DNA of 64,000 nt from JANQTF01 sp041741415 (GTDB taxonomy: Bacteria; Bacteroidota; Bacteroidia; J057). Below the pieces are notes generated by a model. The model was given only the letters and a program-made list of their open reading frames with translations, had not been told where the DNA came from and ran no database searches. The position numbers and the translations under genes were made by a program. Location of the stretch: contig JBGSKC010000043.1 of the NCBI GenBank assembly GCA_041741415.1, forward strand, positions 1 through 64,000, in the 5' to 3' direction. How positions within the stretch are numbered: the first letter of the stretch is position 1; the number at the start of each line of letters is the position of its first letter. Below are positions 25,810 through 34,753 of this stretch, in pieces.

Positions 25810-28290
25810 TCACTCCTCTGCTGTTTCTGCTTCGCCTTCTTCTTCGTCGCGCTCTGCGACCTTGGTCACAGAGGCAATTTCATCACCATCCCTCAGCCGG
25901 ATCAACGTCACTCCCTGGGTATTGCGGCCCTGGGTTTTGATGTCTTTCGTGGCAATCCGAACGGCGTTGCCCATCTTGGTGATGATCATGATGTCTTCTT
26001 CCTCTTTGTCTTCGATGAGCTTGATGCTCACTACATAACCGGTTTTGTCGGTCACATTGAGGTTTTTAACGCCTTTGCCGCCCCTTGCAATCAGGCGGTA
26101 GTCGGAGACCGGAGTTTGTTTGCCAAATCCCTTTTCTGAGACCACGAGCACAAGCTGCGATTCATCCGAAGCCACTGCCATTCCCACTACTTCGTCCTGC
26201 GGTCCTTGCAGGCTGATGCCGCGCACGCCCATGGCAGTCCGGCCAACTTCCCGCACATCAGATGCCCGGAAACGAATGGCACTGCCCATTTTCGTGGCAA
26301 TCACAATCTCGCTATTGCCGTCGCTCAGGCGGGCTTCCAGCAAGGTATCGCCTTCAATGATGGTGATGGCGTTGATGCCTGAAGCCCTTGGGCGGCTGTA
26401 TTCGCGAAGCAGGGTCTTTTTCACCTGGCCCAGCTTCGTTACCATGAGAATGGAGTGCGAGTCGAGGAAGGCCTGATCCTCAAAATTCTCCACCGTCATA
26501 AATGCCTTCACCGAGTCGTCGGTGTCGATCTGGATGAGGTTTTGAATGGCGCGGCCCTTTGCTGTTCTTTCCCCTTCCGGAATTTCATACACCCGCAACC
26601 AGTAGCATTTTCCTTTTTCTGTAAACAGCATCAGAAAATGGTGGGCTTTGGCCACGAAGAGGTGTTCCACAAAATCAGACTCCTTGCGCCCTGCGGCTTT
26701 GAACCCCTTGCCGCCACGGCCCTGGGCCTGGTATTCGCTGGAGGGGGTTCGCTTGATGTAGCCCTGGTTGGAAATGGTCACCACCATCTCATCGTTGGCG
26801 ATGATGTCTTCCATCCGGATCTCACCCTCCGCCAGGGTAATGTCGGTGCGGCGGGGATCTCCAAACTGCTCGCCCACCGTGATCAGCTCGTCCTTGATGA
26901 TGGACATCTGGAGTTCTTCGCTGGCGAGGATGGATTCGAGGTAATCGATTTTTCCTTTGATCTCCCGATACTGCTCCTGAATTTTTTCCCGCTCCAGGCC
27001 TGTGAGGCGCTGGAGGCGCATGTCGAGGATGGCCTTGGACTGGATTTCGGAGAGGCCAAACCGCTCCATGAGGCCTGTCTGGGCTTCGTCGGGGGTGCGC
27101 GAAGCGCGAATCAGGGCAATGACCTCATCGAGGTGGTCGAGGGCAATGAGCAGGCCTTCAAGGATGTGGGCGCGCTTGCGGGCTTCTTCGAGGTCGTATT
27201 GGGTGCGGCGAATGAGCACCTCATGGCGGTGATCCACGAAGTGGCGGATCAGGTCCTTGAGGTTGAGGGTGTAGGGCCGCCCCTTGACCAGCGCCACGTT
27301 GTTGATGGAAAAGGAGGTCTGAAGCGGCGTGAGCTGAAACAGCTTGTTGAGCACCACCTTGGGGTTGGCGTCCCGCTTTAGCTCCACCACAATCCGGATG
27401 TTGGAGTCGGATTCGTCGTTGATGTCGGCGATCCCTTCGAGCCTTTTTTCAGAAACCAGCTGGCTGATTTTCTGGATAGTGGTCGCCTTGTTGACCTGGT
27501 AGGGAATTTCGGTAATGATGATGCGCTCACGCTCGCCGGGTTCTCCTTCAAACTCTGCTTTGGAGCGAATCACCACGCGGCCGCGGCCGGTTTCGTAGGC
27601 TGCCCGGATGCCTTCCACCCCATAAATGGTGCCTCCGGTGGGGAAATCAGGCCCCGAAACGTGCTGCATGAGGCCCTCGACGTCAATGTCGCGGTTTTCA
27701 ATATAGGCAACGGTGGCAGCCACAATTTCGCGGAGGTTGTGGGGAGGCATATTGGTGGCCATCCCCACTGCGATGCCAGAGGCGCCATTGACAAGGAGGT
27801 TGGGAATTTTGGCAGGCAGTACCGAAGGCTCGGTGAGGGAATCGTCGAAGTTGGGCCTGAAGTCGACAGTGTTTTTTTCGAGGTCGGCGAGCATTTCTTC
27901 GGCCATGCGCTTGAGGCGGGCCTCGGTGTAGCGCATGGCAGCAGGGTTGTCGCCGTCAACGGATCCGAAGTTTCCCTGACCATCCACCAAAGGATAACGA
28001 AGGGACCAGGGCTGGGCCATCCGCACCATGGTGTCATACACGGCGCTGTCGCCGTGGGGGTGGAATTTTCCCAGCACCTCGCCCACAATCCTGGCTGATT
28101 TTTTGGGAGGCCGGTTGGAGGCAAGGCCCAGTTCGCTCATGCCATACAAAACCCGCCGGTGTACTGGCTTGAGTCCGTCCCGCACATCAGGCAGGGCCCT
28201 GGCCACAATGACCGACATCGAATAATCGATGTAGGCATTCTTCATTTCCTCCTCGATGATCCTCGTTACGATCTTTTGTCCTTCTGCCAT
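25810..28290 (-). CDS. gyrA: DNA gyrase subunit A
   Basis: An 826-residue type IIA topoisomerase breakage-reunion subunit; with GyrB it introduces negative supercoils. The catalytic tyrosine is Tyr121 (AAMRYTEARL). The quinolone-resistance region reads GKFHPHGDSAVYDTMVRMAQ with Ser82 and Asp86 (E. coli Ser83 and Asp87), the susceptible form. The C-terminal beta-pinwheel contains QGRGGKG, a GyrA-box, which marks gyrase rather than topoisomerase IV ParC. The tail is acidic (RDEEEGEAETAEE), common for GyrA. The ATG at 28290 fits the family N-terminus MAEGQKIVTRIIEEEMKNAYIDYS. Confidence 0.98.
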   Translation of the reverse strand: MAEGQKIVTRIIEEEMKNAYIDYSMSVIVARALPDVRDGLKPVHRRVLYGMSELGLASNRPPKKSARIVGEVLGKFHPHGDSAVYDTMVRMAQPWSLRYPLVDGQGNFGSVDGDNPAAMRYTEARLKRMAEEMLADLEKNTVDFRPNFDDSLTEPSVLPAKIPNLLVNGASGIAVGMATNMPPHNLREIVAATVAYIENRDIDVEGLMQHVSGPDFPTGGTIYGVEGIRAAYETGRGRVVIRSKAEFEGEPGERERIIITEIPYQVNKATTIQKISQLVSEKRLEGIADINDESDSNIRIVVELKRDANPKVVLNKLFQLTPLQTSFSINNVALVKGRPYTLNLKDLIRHFVDHRHEVLIRRTQYDLEEARKRAHILEGLLIALDHLDEVIALIRASRTPDEAQTGLMERFGLSEIQSKAILDMRLQRLTGLEREKIQEQYREIKGKIDYLESILASEELQMSIIKDELITVGEQFGDPRRTDITLAEGEIRMEDIIANDEMVVTISNQGYIKRTPSSEYQAQGRGGKGFKAAGRKESDFVEHLFVAKAHHFLMLFTEKGKCYWLRVYEIPEGERTAKGRAIQNLIQIDTDDSVKAFMTVENFEDQAFLDSHSILMVTKLGQVKKTLLREYSRPRASGINAITIIEGDTLLEARLSDGNSEIVIATKMGSAIRFRASDVREVGRTAMGVRGISLQGPQDEVVGMAVASDESQLVLVVSEKGFGKQTPVSDYRLIARGGKGVKNLNVTDKTGYVVSIKLIEDKEEEDIMIITKMGNAVRIATKDIKTQGRNTQGVTLIRLRDGDEIASVTKVAERDEEEGEAETAEE

Positions 28291-28766
28291 GGAAATCTGA
28301 TATCAGTTGCTCGTTTCAAGGGGGCAAATTAGGCATTTATTGGAGAGGATGAAACAGGGCAGCAGGTCTTAAAACAGGATCGGGGGTCGTGCCCGGACTG
28401 GAAGCATTTCGGGAAGATTTGGTCAATAGTTGAGCGATCCCGCTGTTTCATTCAATTTGTGTTCAAATTTCGGGGTCCTGATTTTGTTTGTAGGATTTAT
28501 GCCCTGCGAATAGCTTGGAATCAGAAAAAATACCGTTATTCAGGGAACATAGAGCGGTAACCGTATATAACGGTACGTCTATACCGGAGGAGATCAAAGT
28601 CAGAATATCCAGTAAATGGAGCATTTCTGTTCGTCATGCCATACCCCGTGACGGATTCAGAAAACTGCGTCCACATGAAAGCAGAGCGGTTCAATTGATT
28701 TCATTAACCCGCTATGCCCCATTAGTTTTGAATCCAACACCTGCCGATGCGCAATCATAATCAAGC
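28291..28766. other. Intergenic region upstream of gyrA
   Basis: These 476 bp lie between divergent gyrA and the small gene at 28767 and are clearly AT-richer than the surroundings. They must hold the gyrA promoter; the minus-strand segment CTAATTTG near 28325-28332 is a loose -7 candidate. A TTG-started frame at 28515-28760 (81 codons) ends 6 bp before the next gene; it has no recognised relatives or start signal and may be chance or a degraded gene. Confidence 0.4.
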
Positions 28767-29195
28767 ATGAAAAAGCTCGAGTTAACCCAGTCCCAGCTTC
28801 GCGATTTGAATATCTTCTATGTAATCCTGGAGTGCAATGGCTGGGAAGATCTGGAAGACATCGAAAACAAATTCGACAACGGTGAAAAGGTCAGTCCGGA
28901 GGGCCAAATGAACCGTGTTTGTGGCCAAACTGAGCTGCGGGCACAGTTTCATGCGCCCGTTCGCATGGTGAGCCTTCGCATTACCGACCTTTTCCTCGAA
29001 GAGCAAGTACAATTTCATTTTCTCTACGAATCGGAGCCCGAGCAAATTCTCGAGTGGATCGTGGCTTATGCCGATTCCATTTCGCTCGACAACTACCCCA
29101 AGTTGCTCAAACAAGCCGAACAGCTCTGCGCCATGATCCTGATGGAAGTGTCCGACCAGGAAATTTACGAGGTAAAACCCTCCGCAGAATTCTGA
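28767..29195 (+). CDS. Conserved-looking acidic cytoplasmic protein of unknown function
   Basis: A 142-residue, acidic, predicted soluble protein without signal peptide or membrane segment. It begins MKKLELTQSQLRDLNIFYV and contains the pattern ELRAQFHAPVRMVSLRITDLFLEEQVQFHFLYESEPEQILEWI. No known domain is recognised. It precedes the UbiA-family gene by 62 bp in the same direction, so the two may be co-transcribed, though a functional link is not evident. Confidence 0.65.
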   Translation: MKKLELTQSQLRDLNIFYVILECNGWEDLEDIENKFDNGEKVSPEGQMNRVCGQTELRAQFHAPVRMVSLRITDLFLEEQVQFHFLYESEPEQILEWIVAYADSISLDNYPKLLKQAEQLCAMILMEVSDQEIYEVKPSAEF

Positions 29196-29257
29196 TCTGA
29201 GCTGGCAGCGCCCGCCGTTGCGCTTGCTATTTCCCAAAAGCCTCGCATTTTTGTGGC

Positions 29258-30133
29258 ATGGTCTTGCCGCTGATTCGTCTAATGCGGCCGCAGCAATGGG
29301 TCAAAAACGTCTTTGTGCTGCTGCCCGTCTTCTTTGGTCTGCGCCTCCTCGAATGGGAAGCCAGCGCCAGTGCCGTGCTCGGTGCCGCTGCTTTTTCTAT
29401 GCTGGCTTCGGCTGTGTACATTTTCAACGATTTCCGGGACCGGGAGGCAGACCGCCTGCATCCCACCAAACGTCTCAGACCCCTCGCCGCCCAAACGGTG
29501 TCAATCTCTGCTGCCCTTGGTCTCATGGCGGCCCTCGCCATCTCCGGGCTGGCCCTCTTCGCCTGGCTCGATTTCCAGTCGATGATCCTCGCACTGGCCT
29601 ATCTCCTGCTCAATATCCTCTACAGCATTCGCCTCAAACACATTGCCCTGCTCGATCTCTTCATCCTGGCCATGGGCTTTGTCATTCGTGTCGGCATCGG
29701 GGCCACCGTCGTCACGCCCGATGTTCCCCTCTCCATGTGGATCGTGGTTATGACCTTCCTCGGAGCCCTGTTCCTCGGGCTTGCCAAGCGCCGCGACGAT
29801 GTTCTCCTCGCCGAAGGTGGCTTCCAGGTGCGCAAATCCATCGACGGCTACAACCTCCCCTTCATCAATGGAGCGATGGTCATGATGGCCTCGGTGCTCG
29901 TAGTGGGCTACCTCACCTATGTCAGCGACTCGGAAGTGATCAATCACTTTCACAATCCAAGGCTCTACTACACAGCAGCCTTTGTGGTGCTGGGCGTGCT
30001 GCGATACATGCAAATCGCCTTTGTGGAAGAAAAAAGCGGTAGCCCCACCAGCATTCTGCTCAGCGACCGCTTTCTGCAAATCACCATTACAGGCTGGCTT
30101 GCCACTTTTATCTGGTTGATTTACGGAAGCTGA
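29258..30133 (+). CDS. UbiA-family prenyltransferase, decaprenyl-phosphate phosphoribosyltransferase-like
   Basis: A 291-residue integral membrane protein with about eight hydrophobic helices. The first UbiA aspartate motif is Asn57-Asp58-x-x-Asp61-x-x-x-Asp65 followed by RLHPTKRLRPLA, the form typical of the branch that contains mycobacterial Rv3806c (phosphoribosyl diphosphate to polyprenyl phosphate). The second region reads YSIRLKHIALLDLFILAMGFVIR, also typical of that branch. It would act in the inner membrane on a polyprenyl phosphate. No DprE1/DprE2-like epimerase gene is next to it, so the end product is uncertain. Its 3' end overlaps the convergent hypothetical gene by 26 bp. Confidence 0.85.
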   Translation: MVLPLIRLMRPQQWVKNVFVLLPVFFGLRLLEWEASASAVLGAAAFSMLASAVYIFNDFRDREADRLHPTKRLRPLAAQTVSISAALGLMAALAISGLALFAWLDFQSMILALAYLLLNILYSIRLKHIALLDLFILAMGFVIRVGIGATVVTPDVPLSMWIVVMTFLGALFLGLAKRRDDVLLAEGGFQVRKSIDGYNLPFINGAMVMMASVLVVGYLTYVSDSEVINHFHNPRLYYTAAFVVLGVLRYMQIAFVEEKSGSPTSILLSDRFLQITITGWLATFIWLIYGS

Positions 30134-30626
30134 TCAGTGCATCCAATCGCATGGAAGGGCGATCCGCGAACAACCGGCCCCGCCTGGAACCCGCAGCAGA
30201 AAACAGGGGATAAGGCCAGTCCAGGCCTTCTAATGTCACTGCGCCCTGCTCCTGCTTTTTGCCAGCCAGCAGGTAGCGGGAATGGGTGGCAGGCGACGAT
30301 TTTGACAAATCCAACGCCTGAAGATAAAGCACTTCGCCATCGGCAAACCGAATAACCACCTGCAAAAGCTCGCCTTCGGTTTTGCCCAAAGGCTGTACTT
30401 TCACCGGAAAGGAGGCCATGACGTGGCGAATCAGGCCAAAAGATGATTCGCTCATCAGCAACTGAAGGTGATCCCGCAGCGCAAGGTCCTTCATGCCAAT
30501 GCTGGCCGGAAGGTCGCAAACGTACTCCTCCCGCGAGAGGGCACTCAACAAATGGCGAAGAAACAGCAAGCGGGGAGCAAGGGCAAATGAATGCGGCGAA
30601 GGAGGATAAGGCAAGCGATGGTTCAT
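30108..30626 (-). CDS. Hypothetical protein
   Basis: A 172-residue frame with MNHRLPYPPSPHSFALAPRLLFLRHLLSALS at the start and a predicted beta-rich middle (GELLQVVIRFADGEVLYLQALDLS). No known family recognised, no clear signal peptide. It converges on and overlaps the UbiA-family gene by 26 bp, a tight arrangement seen for real genes. The frame is supported by length and by residue composition only; it could be overpredicted. Confidence 0.5.
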   Translation of the reverse strand: MNHRLPYPPSPHSFALAPRLLFLRHLLSALSREEYVCDLPASIGMKDLALRDHLQLLMSESSFGLIRHVMASFPVKVQPLGKTEGELLQVVIRFADGEVLYLQALDLSKSSPATHSRYLLAGKKQEQGAVTLEGLDWPYPLFSAAGSRRGRLFADRPSMRLDALISFRKSTR

Positions 30627-30766
30627 GTGCAACAGAAGCTCAGGATCAAATTAGCAGGAATTTTTTCGGGCAAATTGACCTTGAGCGCTTGCTTCGCAAA
30701 TAATCATTCCAAGTTCGTAGTAATATGTGAACAATCAGTTAATTAACCATTCTTCCGGTTTTCTGC

Positions 30767-31642
30767 TCAGGGCTTTGGGGGAGAATCATAAAATCCTTTG
30801 CCCACTTTTTGCCCCCAGCGGCCTGCATCTACCATTTTTTGCTGCAAACGGCTGGGTCGGAAACGGTCTGCCTGGAAAAAGGAATCGTACAAATTCTGGC
30901 TCACCGCGTGGTTGGTGTCCACGCCAATGAGATCCATTAGCCGAAATGGCCCCATCCGGAACCCAGTTGCTTCCATGATCCGGTCCACTGCCTCCGGGCT
31001 GGCCAGTCCTTCTTCCACGCACCGCAGGGACTCGAGGTAGTACTGCCTGGCCACGCGGTTCACAATAAACCCGGGCTCATCGCGCACCAGCACAGGGGTC
31101 TTGCCAAGGTTACGGGCAAATTCCATCATCGCCTCTGGCAAAGAAGCCTCTGTTTCCAGCCCTGCAATTATTTCCACCAGCTTCATCAGGGGTGCCGGGT
31201 TAAAAAAATGCAGCCCCACCACCCGCTCGGGATGGGGAACAGAACGGGCAATCCGGGTAATGGGAAGGGTGGAGGTGTTGGTGGCAAAAATGGTGTTGGG
31301 TTCATTCACCTTCGCCAACTGCTGAAATACTTCCTGCTTCAGCTCCAGTCGCTCGGGCACAGCTTCTATCACGAGATCAACCACACAACCAGCGTACGAA
31401 CTGTTTGTGCTCAACCGCTTCAGGCTCTCCGACATTTGCTCAGGACTCATTCTTCCCTTTTCCACCTGCCGCTGAAAAGCTGCCCGAATATCGCCAAGGG
31501 CGCTCTCCAGCACAGCTTCGCTCAGATCGAATATCACCACCTCATATCCCGACTGGGCCAGGACCTGGGCAATGCCACGGCCCATAACGCCACCACCGAC
31601 AACGGCCACGCGGCGAAGAGAGGGAAATTGAAAAGCAGTCAT
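30767..31642 (-). CDS. 3-hydroxybutyryl-CoA / 3-hydroxyacyl-CoA dehydrogenase
   Basis: A 291-residue single-domain-pair enzyme that oxidises 3-hydroxyacyl-CoA with NAD(P), or runs in reverse toward 3-hydroxybutyryl-CoA. The Rossmann motif VAVVGGGVMGRGIAQ (12-26) is followed by NTSTLPITRIA and the catalytic histidine in GLHFFNPAPLMKLVEI, then the C-terminal dimerisation domain with DEPGFIVNR and DLIGVDTNHAVS. Length matches stand-alone Hbd/PaaH enzymes rather than the multifunctional FadB. Located 64 bp upstream of nothing related; the preceding gene in the same direction is on the far side of the tandem subtilases. Cytoplasmic fatty-acid or aromatic degradation role is inferred from family. 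Confidence 0.93.
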   Translation of the reverse strand: MTAFQFPSLRRVAVVGGGVMGRGIAQVLAQSGYEVVIFDLSEAVLESALGDIRAAFQRQVEKGRMSPEQMSESLKRLSTNSSYAGCVVDLVIEAVPERLELKQEVFQQLAKVNEPNTIFATNTSTLPITRIARSVPHPERVVGLHFFNPAPLMKLVEIIAGLETEASLPEAMMEFARNLGKTPVLVRDEPGFIVNRVARQYYLESLRCVEEGLASPEAVDRIMEATGFRMGPFRLMDLIGVDTNHAVSQNLYDSFFQADRFRPSRLQQKMVDAGRWGQKVGKGFYDSPPKP

Positions 31643-31706
31643 AGGGCTGGGCTTACTGGAAAGAAAGATGGTGGAACAAGGTAATCAAATGACAGGAAGA
31701 ATAGGG

Positions 31707-34610
31707 TCAATGCACCGCCAGCCTGCGCACCTGCCGCTTGTTTCCCAGGCGAATGTCCAGCCAATACGCTCCTGCCGGGAGGCTGCTGAGATCCCAGGTT
31801 GCCAGGCCCAGAGCAGCGTCATGGCTGCCCGACAAAACCTCCCGGCCCAAAAGATCAACCAGCCGCAACTCCAGGCGTTGCCCGGCTTGCGGTGGCCAGC
31901 TCAGGCTCAGCTCGCCCTCCACCGGGTTGGGAAATAGCTTCACGCCAATAACGGGAAAAGCGGGCAAGCCCAGGGCCCAGTCCAGCACCGTCACCTGTCC
32001 TGCCGCCGAGGCCTTGCAGCCCGAAGGGCCGCTCGCCGTGTGATACACCCGGAAAATTCCGGCGCTGTCATATTGGTGTACAGGGTTGTTGCCCACCTCC
32101 TGGGTGCCATCGCCGAAATCCCAATGGTAATCAAGTTGCTGTGCATCAAGGCTGATCCATTGCATGGAGCCGCCGGCGGCCAGGTACAAGGTAGTATCTT
32201 CCGGCAGAAACCCCGGTTGAGCACTGCCGGGTTCCACGTCAAGGAACATTTCCGCCGGACAGCTTTCCCGGACAATTTGCCAGTCGAAAAAATAGGGATA
32301 CAGCGAATCTCCCAGCGAAGAGCGGTCAATGCTCAGCACGCCGGGCAGGGTGTAGGGAAACTGCACTCCAGAGCTTCGGCTCAGCAACCGCACCAGTGTG
32401 CCCGAGGCGGCCAATCGGAGGTTTTCTCCGGCTGGCACTTCAAAGCCCAGCGCCAGCACCCGCGGGCCGGTGTTGATGAACAGCGTGGTATCGGCAAGCA
32501 GGTTGCCGCCCTGGTCCCAAAGTTGAATTCGCCGCTGCCCGTCGCCCTCCGAATAGACCTGCACCGCTTCGAGGGTAAATGGCTGCTCCGCATCAAAAGT
32601 CAGATAAGCTCCGTCGATGCCGCCCAGGCTGGCCGCAGTTCCCAGACTTGCTCCCGCCGTTTGCCGGAACACCTCTGTTACATACAGGCTGATGTCCTCA
32701 GAAAACGGCCCCCACAAGCCCGAATGCGGCTCCGGAAGCGGGGTCTGCGACCAGGCTTGGGCGTACCACCTCAACTCTCTGCCAGAACTTCCCAGGTAAA
32801 TTTGCTGGCCCTCACACACCTCCCTTGGCTGGAAAGCAGGGGAAAAACCAGGCCGCCGGACCACACTACCGCTCACGCTGTTGTCCAGCCAGTGAGGATC
32901 TTCTGTTCCATTCACCAGCACCACCTCCAGGCTCCAGGTGCCATGGCCTACTGCCAATGCCTCGCCGGGTAAGCCCCAGAACCCGGTGTTACCGCTTGCC
33001 AGGCTGCCCTGCCACACTACGGTGTCAGTGATTCCCTGCCAGGTAACGACCGCAACGAGTTCGGTAATGGCATTCGGCCCGGCATTTTCCAGTGAAAGAA
33101 AGGGGGAAATCAGGGTGTCGCAGGTAGGGCTGGGACCAAGGTTGAGGTTGGTCAGGCGAATGTTATTGCTGTCGCTCACAGGTTGCGGCACAAATCCCTG
33201 CGCAACGAGCCAGTTGAAGGCGTTTTCCAAAGAAAAAATGCCCATTCCAAATTCGTTGTCTTCGCCCGCTGCCCCCAGGTCATTGGCGGTGAAATACAGG
33301 CTTTCCAGCAGTTGCCTGCCGCTCGCTGCCGGAAAGGCTTCTTTGAGCAATAACACGGCTCCGGCAGCCTGCGGCGCAGCAAAGGAGGTTCCGGTGGCGG
33401 TGCTGTAAGCCCCGTTGAGGGTGGTGGTTCGCACCGATACGCCGGGCGCTACCACTTCGGGCTTGATGCTGTCGCCGCCGGTGCAGGTGGAAGGTCCCCG
33501 GGAGGAGGTAAATGCAAGGGGCAGCGCTGCCTGATTGCCATTCACAGACCCCACAGTGAAGACATTCACCGGGTTGATATTGAGGTTTTTAGGGGAAGGG
33601 ATCGTTTGGGGGCCGGGGCCGAGGTTGCCCGCAGAAAAAACCACGGCTATCCCCGCAGCTTCAATGGCAGCAAAGGCATCCCGGTAGAGGCCGGTGCATT
33701 CTGCATCCGGAGCCCCAAGCTGGATAGACCAGGAGTTGTTGATCACATCCGGGAGGTCATGGCTGGTAGCGGGGTCACCGTCGGGGTCGAGGGCAAACTG
33801 CAGGGCCGCGAGCATGTCTACAGTCTGGCAGGCGGGATTTCCTGCTGCTGGTGAGGCCATCCACACTGCGCCGGGGGCCATGCCGGTGGTGTCGGCGTTG
33901 GCAGCGTTCAGGCCGAGGATCACCCCTGCCACCAGGGTTCCATGGTTGTCGCAGGCGCGGGGCAACCCCGACCCGCCGGGATCAAACCAGGCCTGCGACG
34001 CAGGCACAAAATTGCCCCAAAAGGTACTTCCCAAAGCCGGATGCCCGGGATCCACGCCCGAGTCGATGATATAGACCTTTCGTCCGTGGCCGGTATAGCC
34101 CTGAGCCCACATCCAGCTGGCACCCAGCAGATCGTGGGCAGACTCATGGCCGCCCGGCACCGGCAATGCCGGAAGGGAGTGCGCCTCATCGACCGATAGA
34201 CTGGGCACCAAATGAATGGATTCCACCATCGGCAGGCTCGCCAGCCAGGCCAGTTCTTGCGTGGCGACCTTCAGCCGAATGACCGGTGCCAGCCAGTAGC
34301 GCTGAACGCTGTTTTCGCCAAGTCCGTGCTGCCTGATCGCCTGCTCCAGGTCATCAAGCCGCGAGGCACCTTGCTGCTCCAGTCGCTGACGAAGCATCTG
34401 CAAGCGGGCAGGCTGCGGCACCCGCTTCGCATCCCAGGCTGCTGAAACGGCATTCCAGTCGTCGCTCCCTCCCACATACAGGTACAGATCCAGCCAGGCC
34501 CGGGTGGTGCTTGCCTCCTGAACAGCCTGGTCGATATGGACCTGAGCCTGTGCCAGGGGTGCGTTCAATACCAGCAGCAGGGTGGCCAGAAGGGCGCTTC
34601 GGTGTGTCAT
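31707..34610 (-). CDS. T9SS-exported subtilisin-like protease (S8), paralog 1 of 3
   Basis: A 967-residue protein with a signal peptide (MTHRSALLATLLLVLNAPLAQAQ). The S8 triad is Asp183 (IIDSGVDPGHP), His223 (CDNHGTLVAG) and Ser409 (TGTSFAAPQAAG). A CARDB-like region, an Ig-like domain and one PKD domain (YHWDFGDGTQEVGNNPVHQY) follow, and a type-A T9SS sorting domain closes the chain (LFPNPVEGEL...LPAGAYWLDIRLGNKRQVRRL). The start at 34610 was chosen because it starts the signal peptide; an upstream in-frame ATG gives a non-signal leader. Same order and triad spacing as the next two genes upstream, so these are tandem duplicates. Secreted or surface protease; substrate unknown. Confidence 0.92.
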   Translation of the reverse strand: MTHRSALLATLLLVLNAPLAQAQVHIDQAVQEASTTRAWLDLYLYVGGSDDWNAVSAAWDAKRVPQPARLQMLRQRLEQQGASRLDDLEQAIRQHGLGENSVQRYWLAPVIRLKVATQELAWLASLPMVESIHLVPSLSVDEAHSLPALPVPGGHESAHDLLGASWMWAQGYTGHGRKVYIIDSGVDPGHPALGSTFWGNFVPASQAWFDPGGSGLPRACDNHGTLVAGVILGLNAANADTTGMAPGAVWMASPAAGNPACQTVDMLAALQFALDPDGDPATSHDLPDVINNSWSIQLGAPDAECTGLYRDAFAAIEAAGIAVVFSAGNLGPGPQTIPSPKNLNINPVNVFTVGSVNGNQAALPLAFTSSRGPSTCTGGDSIKPEVVAPGVSVRTTTLNGAYSTATGTSFAAPQAAGAVLLLKEAFPAASGRQLLESLYFTANDLGAAGEDNEFGMGIFSLENAFNWLVAQGFVPQPVSDSNNIRLTNLNLGPSPTCDTLISPFLSLENAGPNAITELVAVVTWQGITDTVVWQGSLASGNTGFWGLPGEALAVGHGTWSLEVVLVNGTEDPHWLDNSVSGSVVRRPGFSPAFQPREVCEGQQIYLGSSGRELRWYAQAWSQTPLPEPHSGLWGPFSEDISLYVTEVFRQTAGASLGTAASLGGIDGAYLTFDAEQPFTLEAVQVYSEGDGQRRIQLWDQGGNLLADTTLFINTGPRVLALGFEVPAGENLRLAASGTLVRLLSRSSGVQFPYTLPGVLSIDRSSLGDSLYPYFFDWQIVRESCPAEMFLDVEPGSAQPGFLPEDTTLYLAAGGSMQWISLDAQQLDYHWDFGDGTQEVGNNPVHQYDSAGIFRVYHTASGPSGCKASAAGQVTVLDWALGLPAFPVIGVKLFPNPVEGELSLSWPPQAGQRLELRLVDLLGREVLSGSHDAALGLATWDLSSLPAGAYWLDIRLGNKRQVRRLAVH

Positions 34611-34690
34611 GGCATAGGGATGAATGGCGAAAAATAGAGGCAAGCCCCGCATTACCCGGAACCTGCTTTCCCTGTTTCGAGAAACAAAGA

Positions 34691-34736
34691 GGCTGTTCCG
34701 AGGCAGGAACCGGATGATTCCAACCGCAGAACAGCC
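34691..34736 (-). terminator. Possible terminator between subtilase paralogs 2 and 1
   Basis: GGCTGTTC (34691-34698) and GAACAGCC (34729-34736) form an 8-bp stem around a 30-nt loop, 18 bp past the stop of the upstream paralog on the minus strand, and the minus strand continues TCTTTGTTTC. The long loop makes this a weak call; it may instead be an attenuating structure inside one transcript. Confidence 0.4.
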
Positions 34737-34753
34737 CATGCAGATCCGGTGAA

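Noticed and set aside
26000..28290. Quinolone-resistance substitutions in gyrA
   Set aside because: Ser82 and Asp86 (E. coli 83 and 87) are both the susceptible type.
28515..28760. An 81-codon TTG-started frame between gyrA and the gene at 28767
   Set aside because: No ATG, no recognised relatives and AT-rich intergenic context; kept only as a remark in the intergenic entry.
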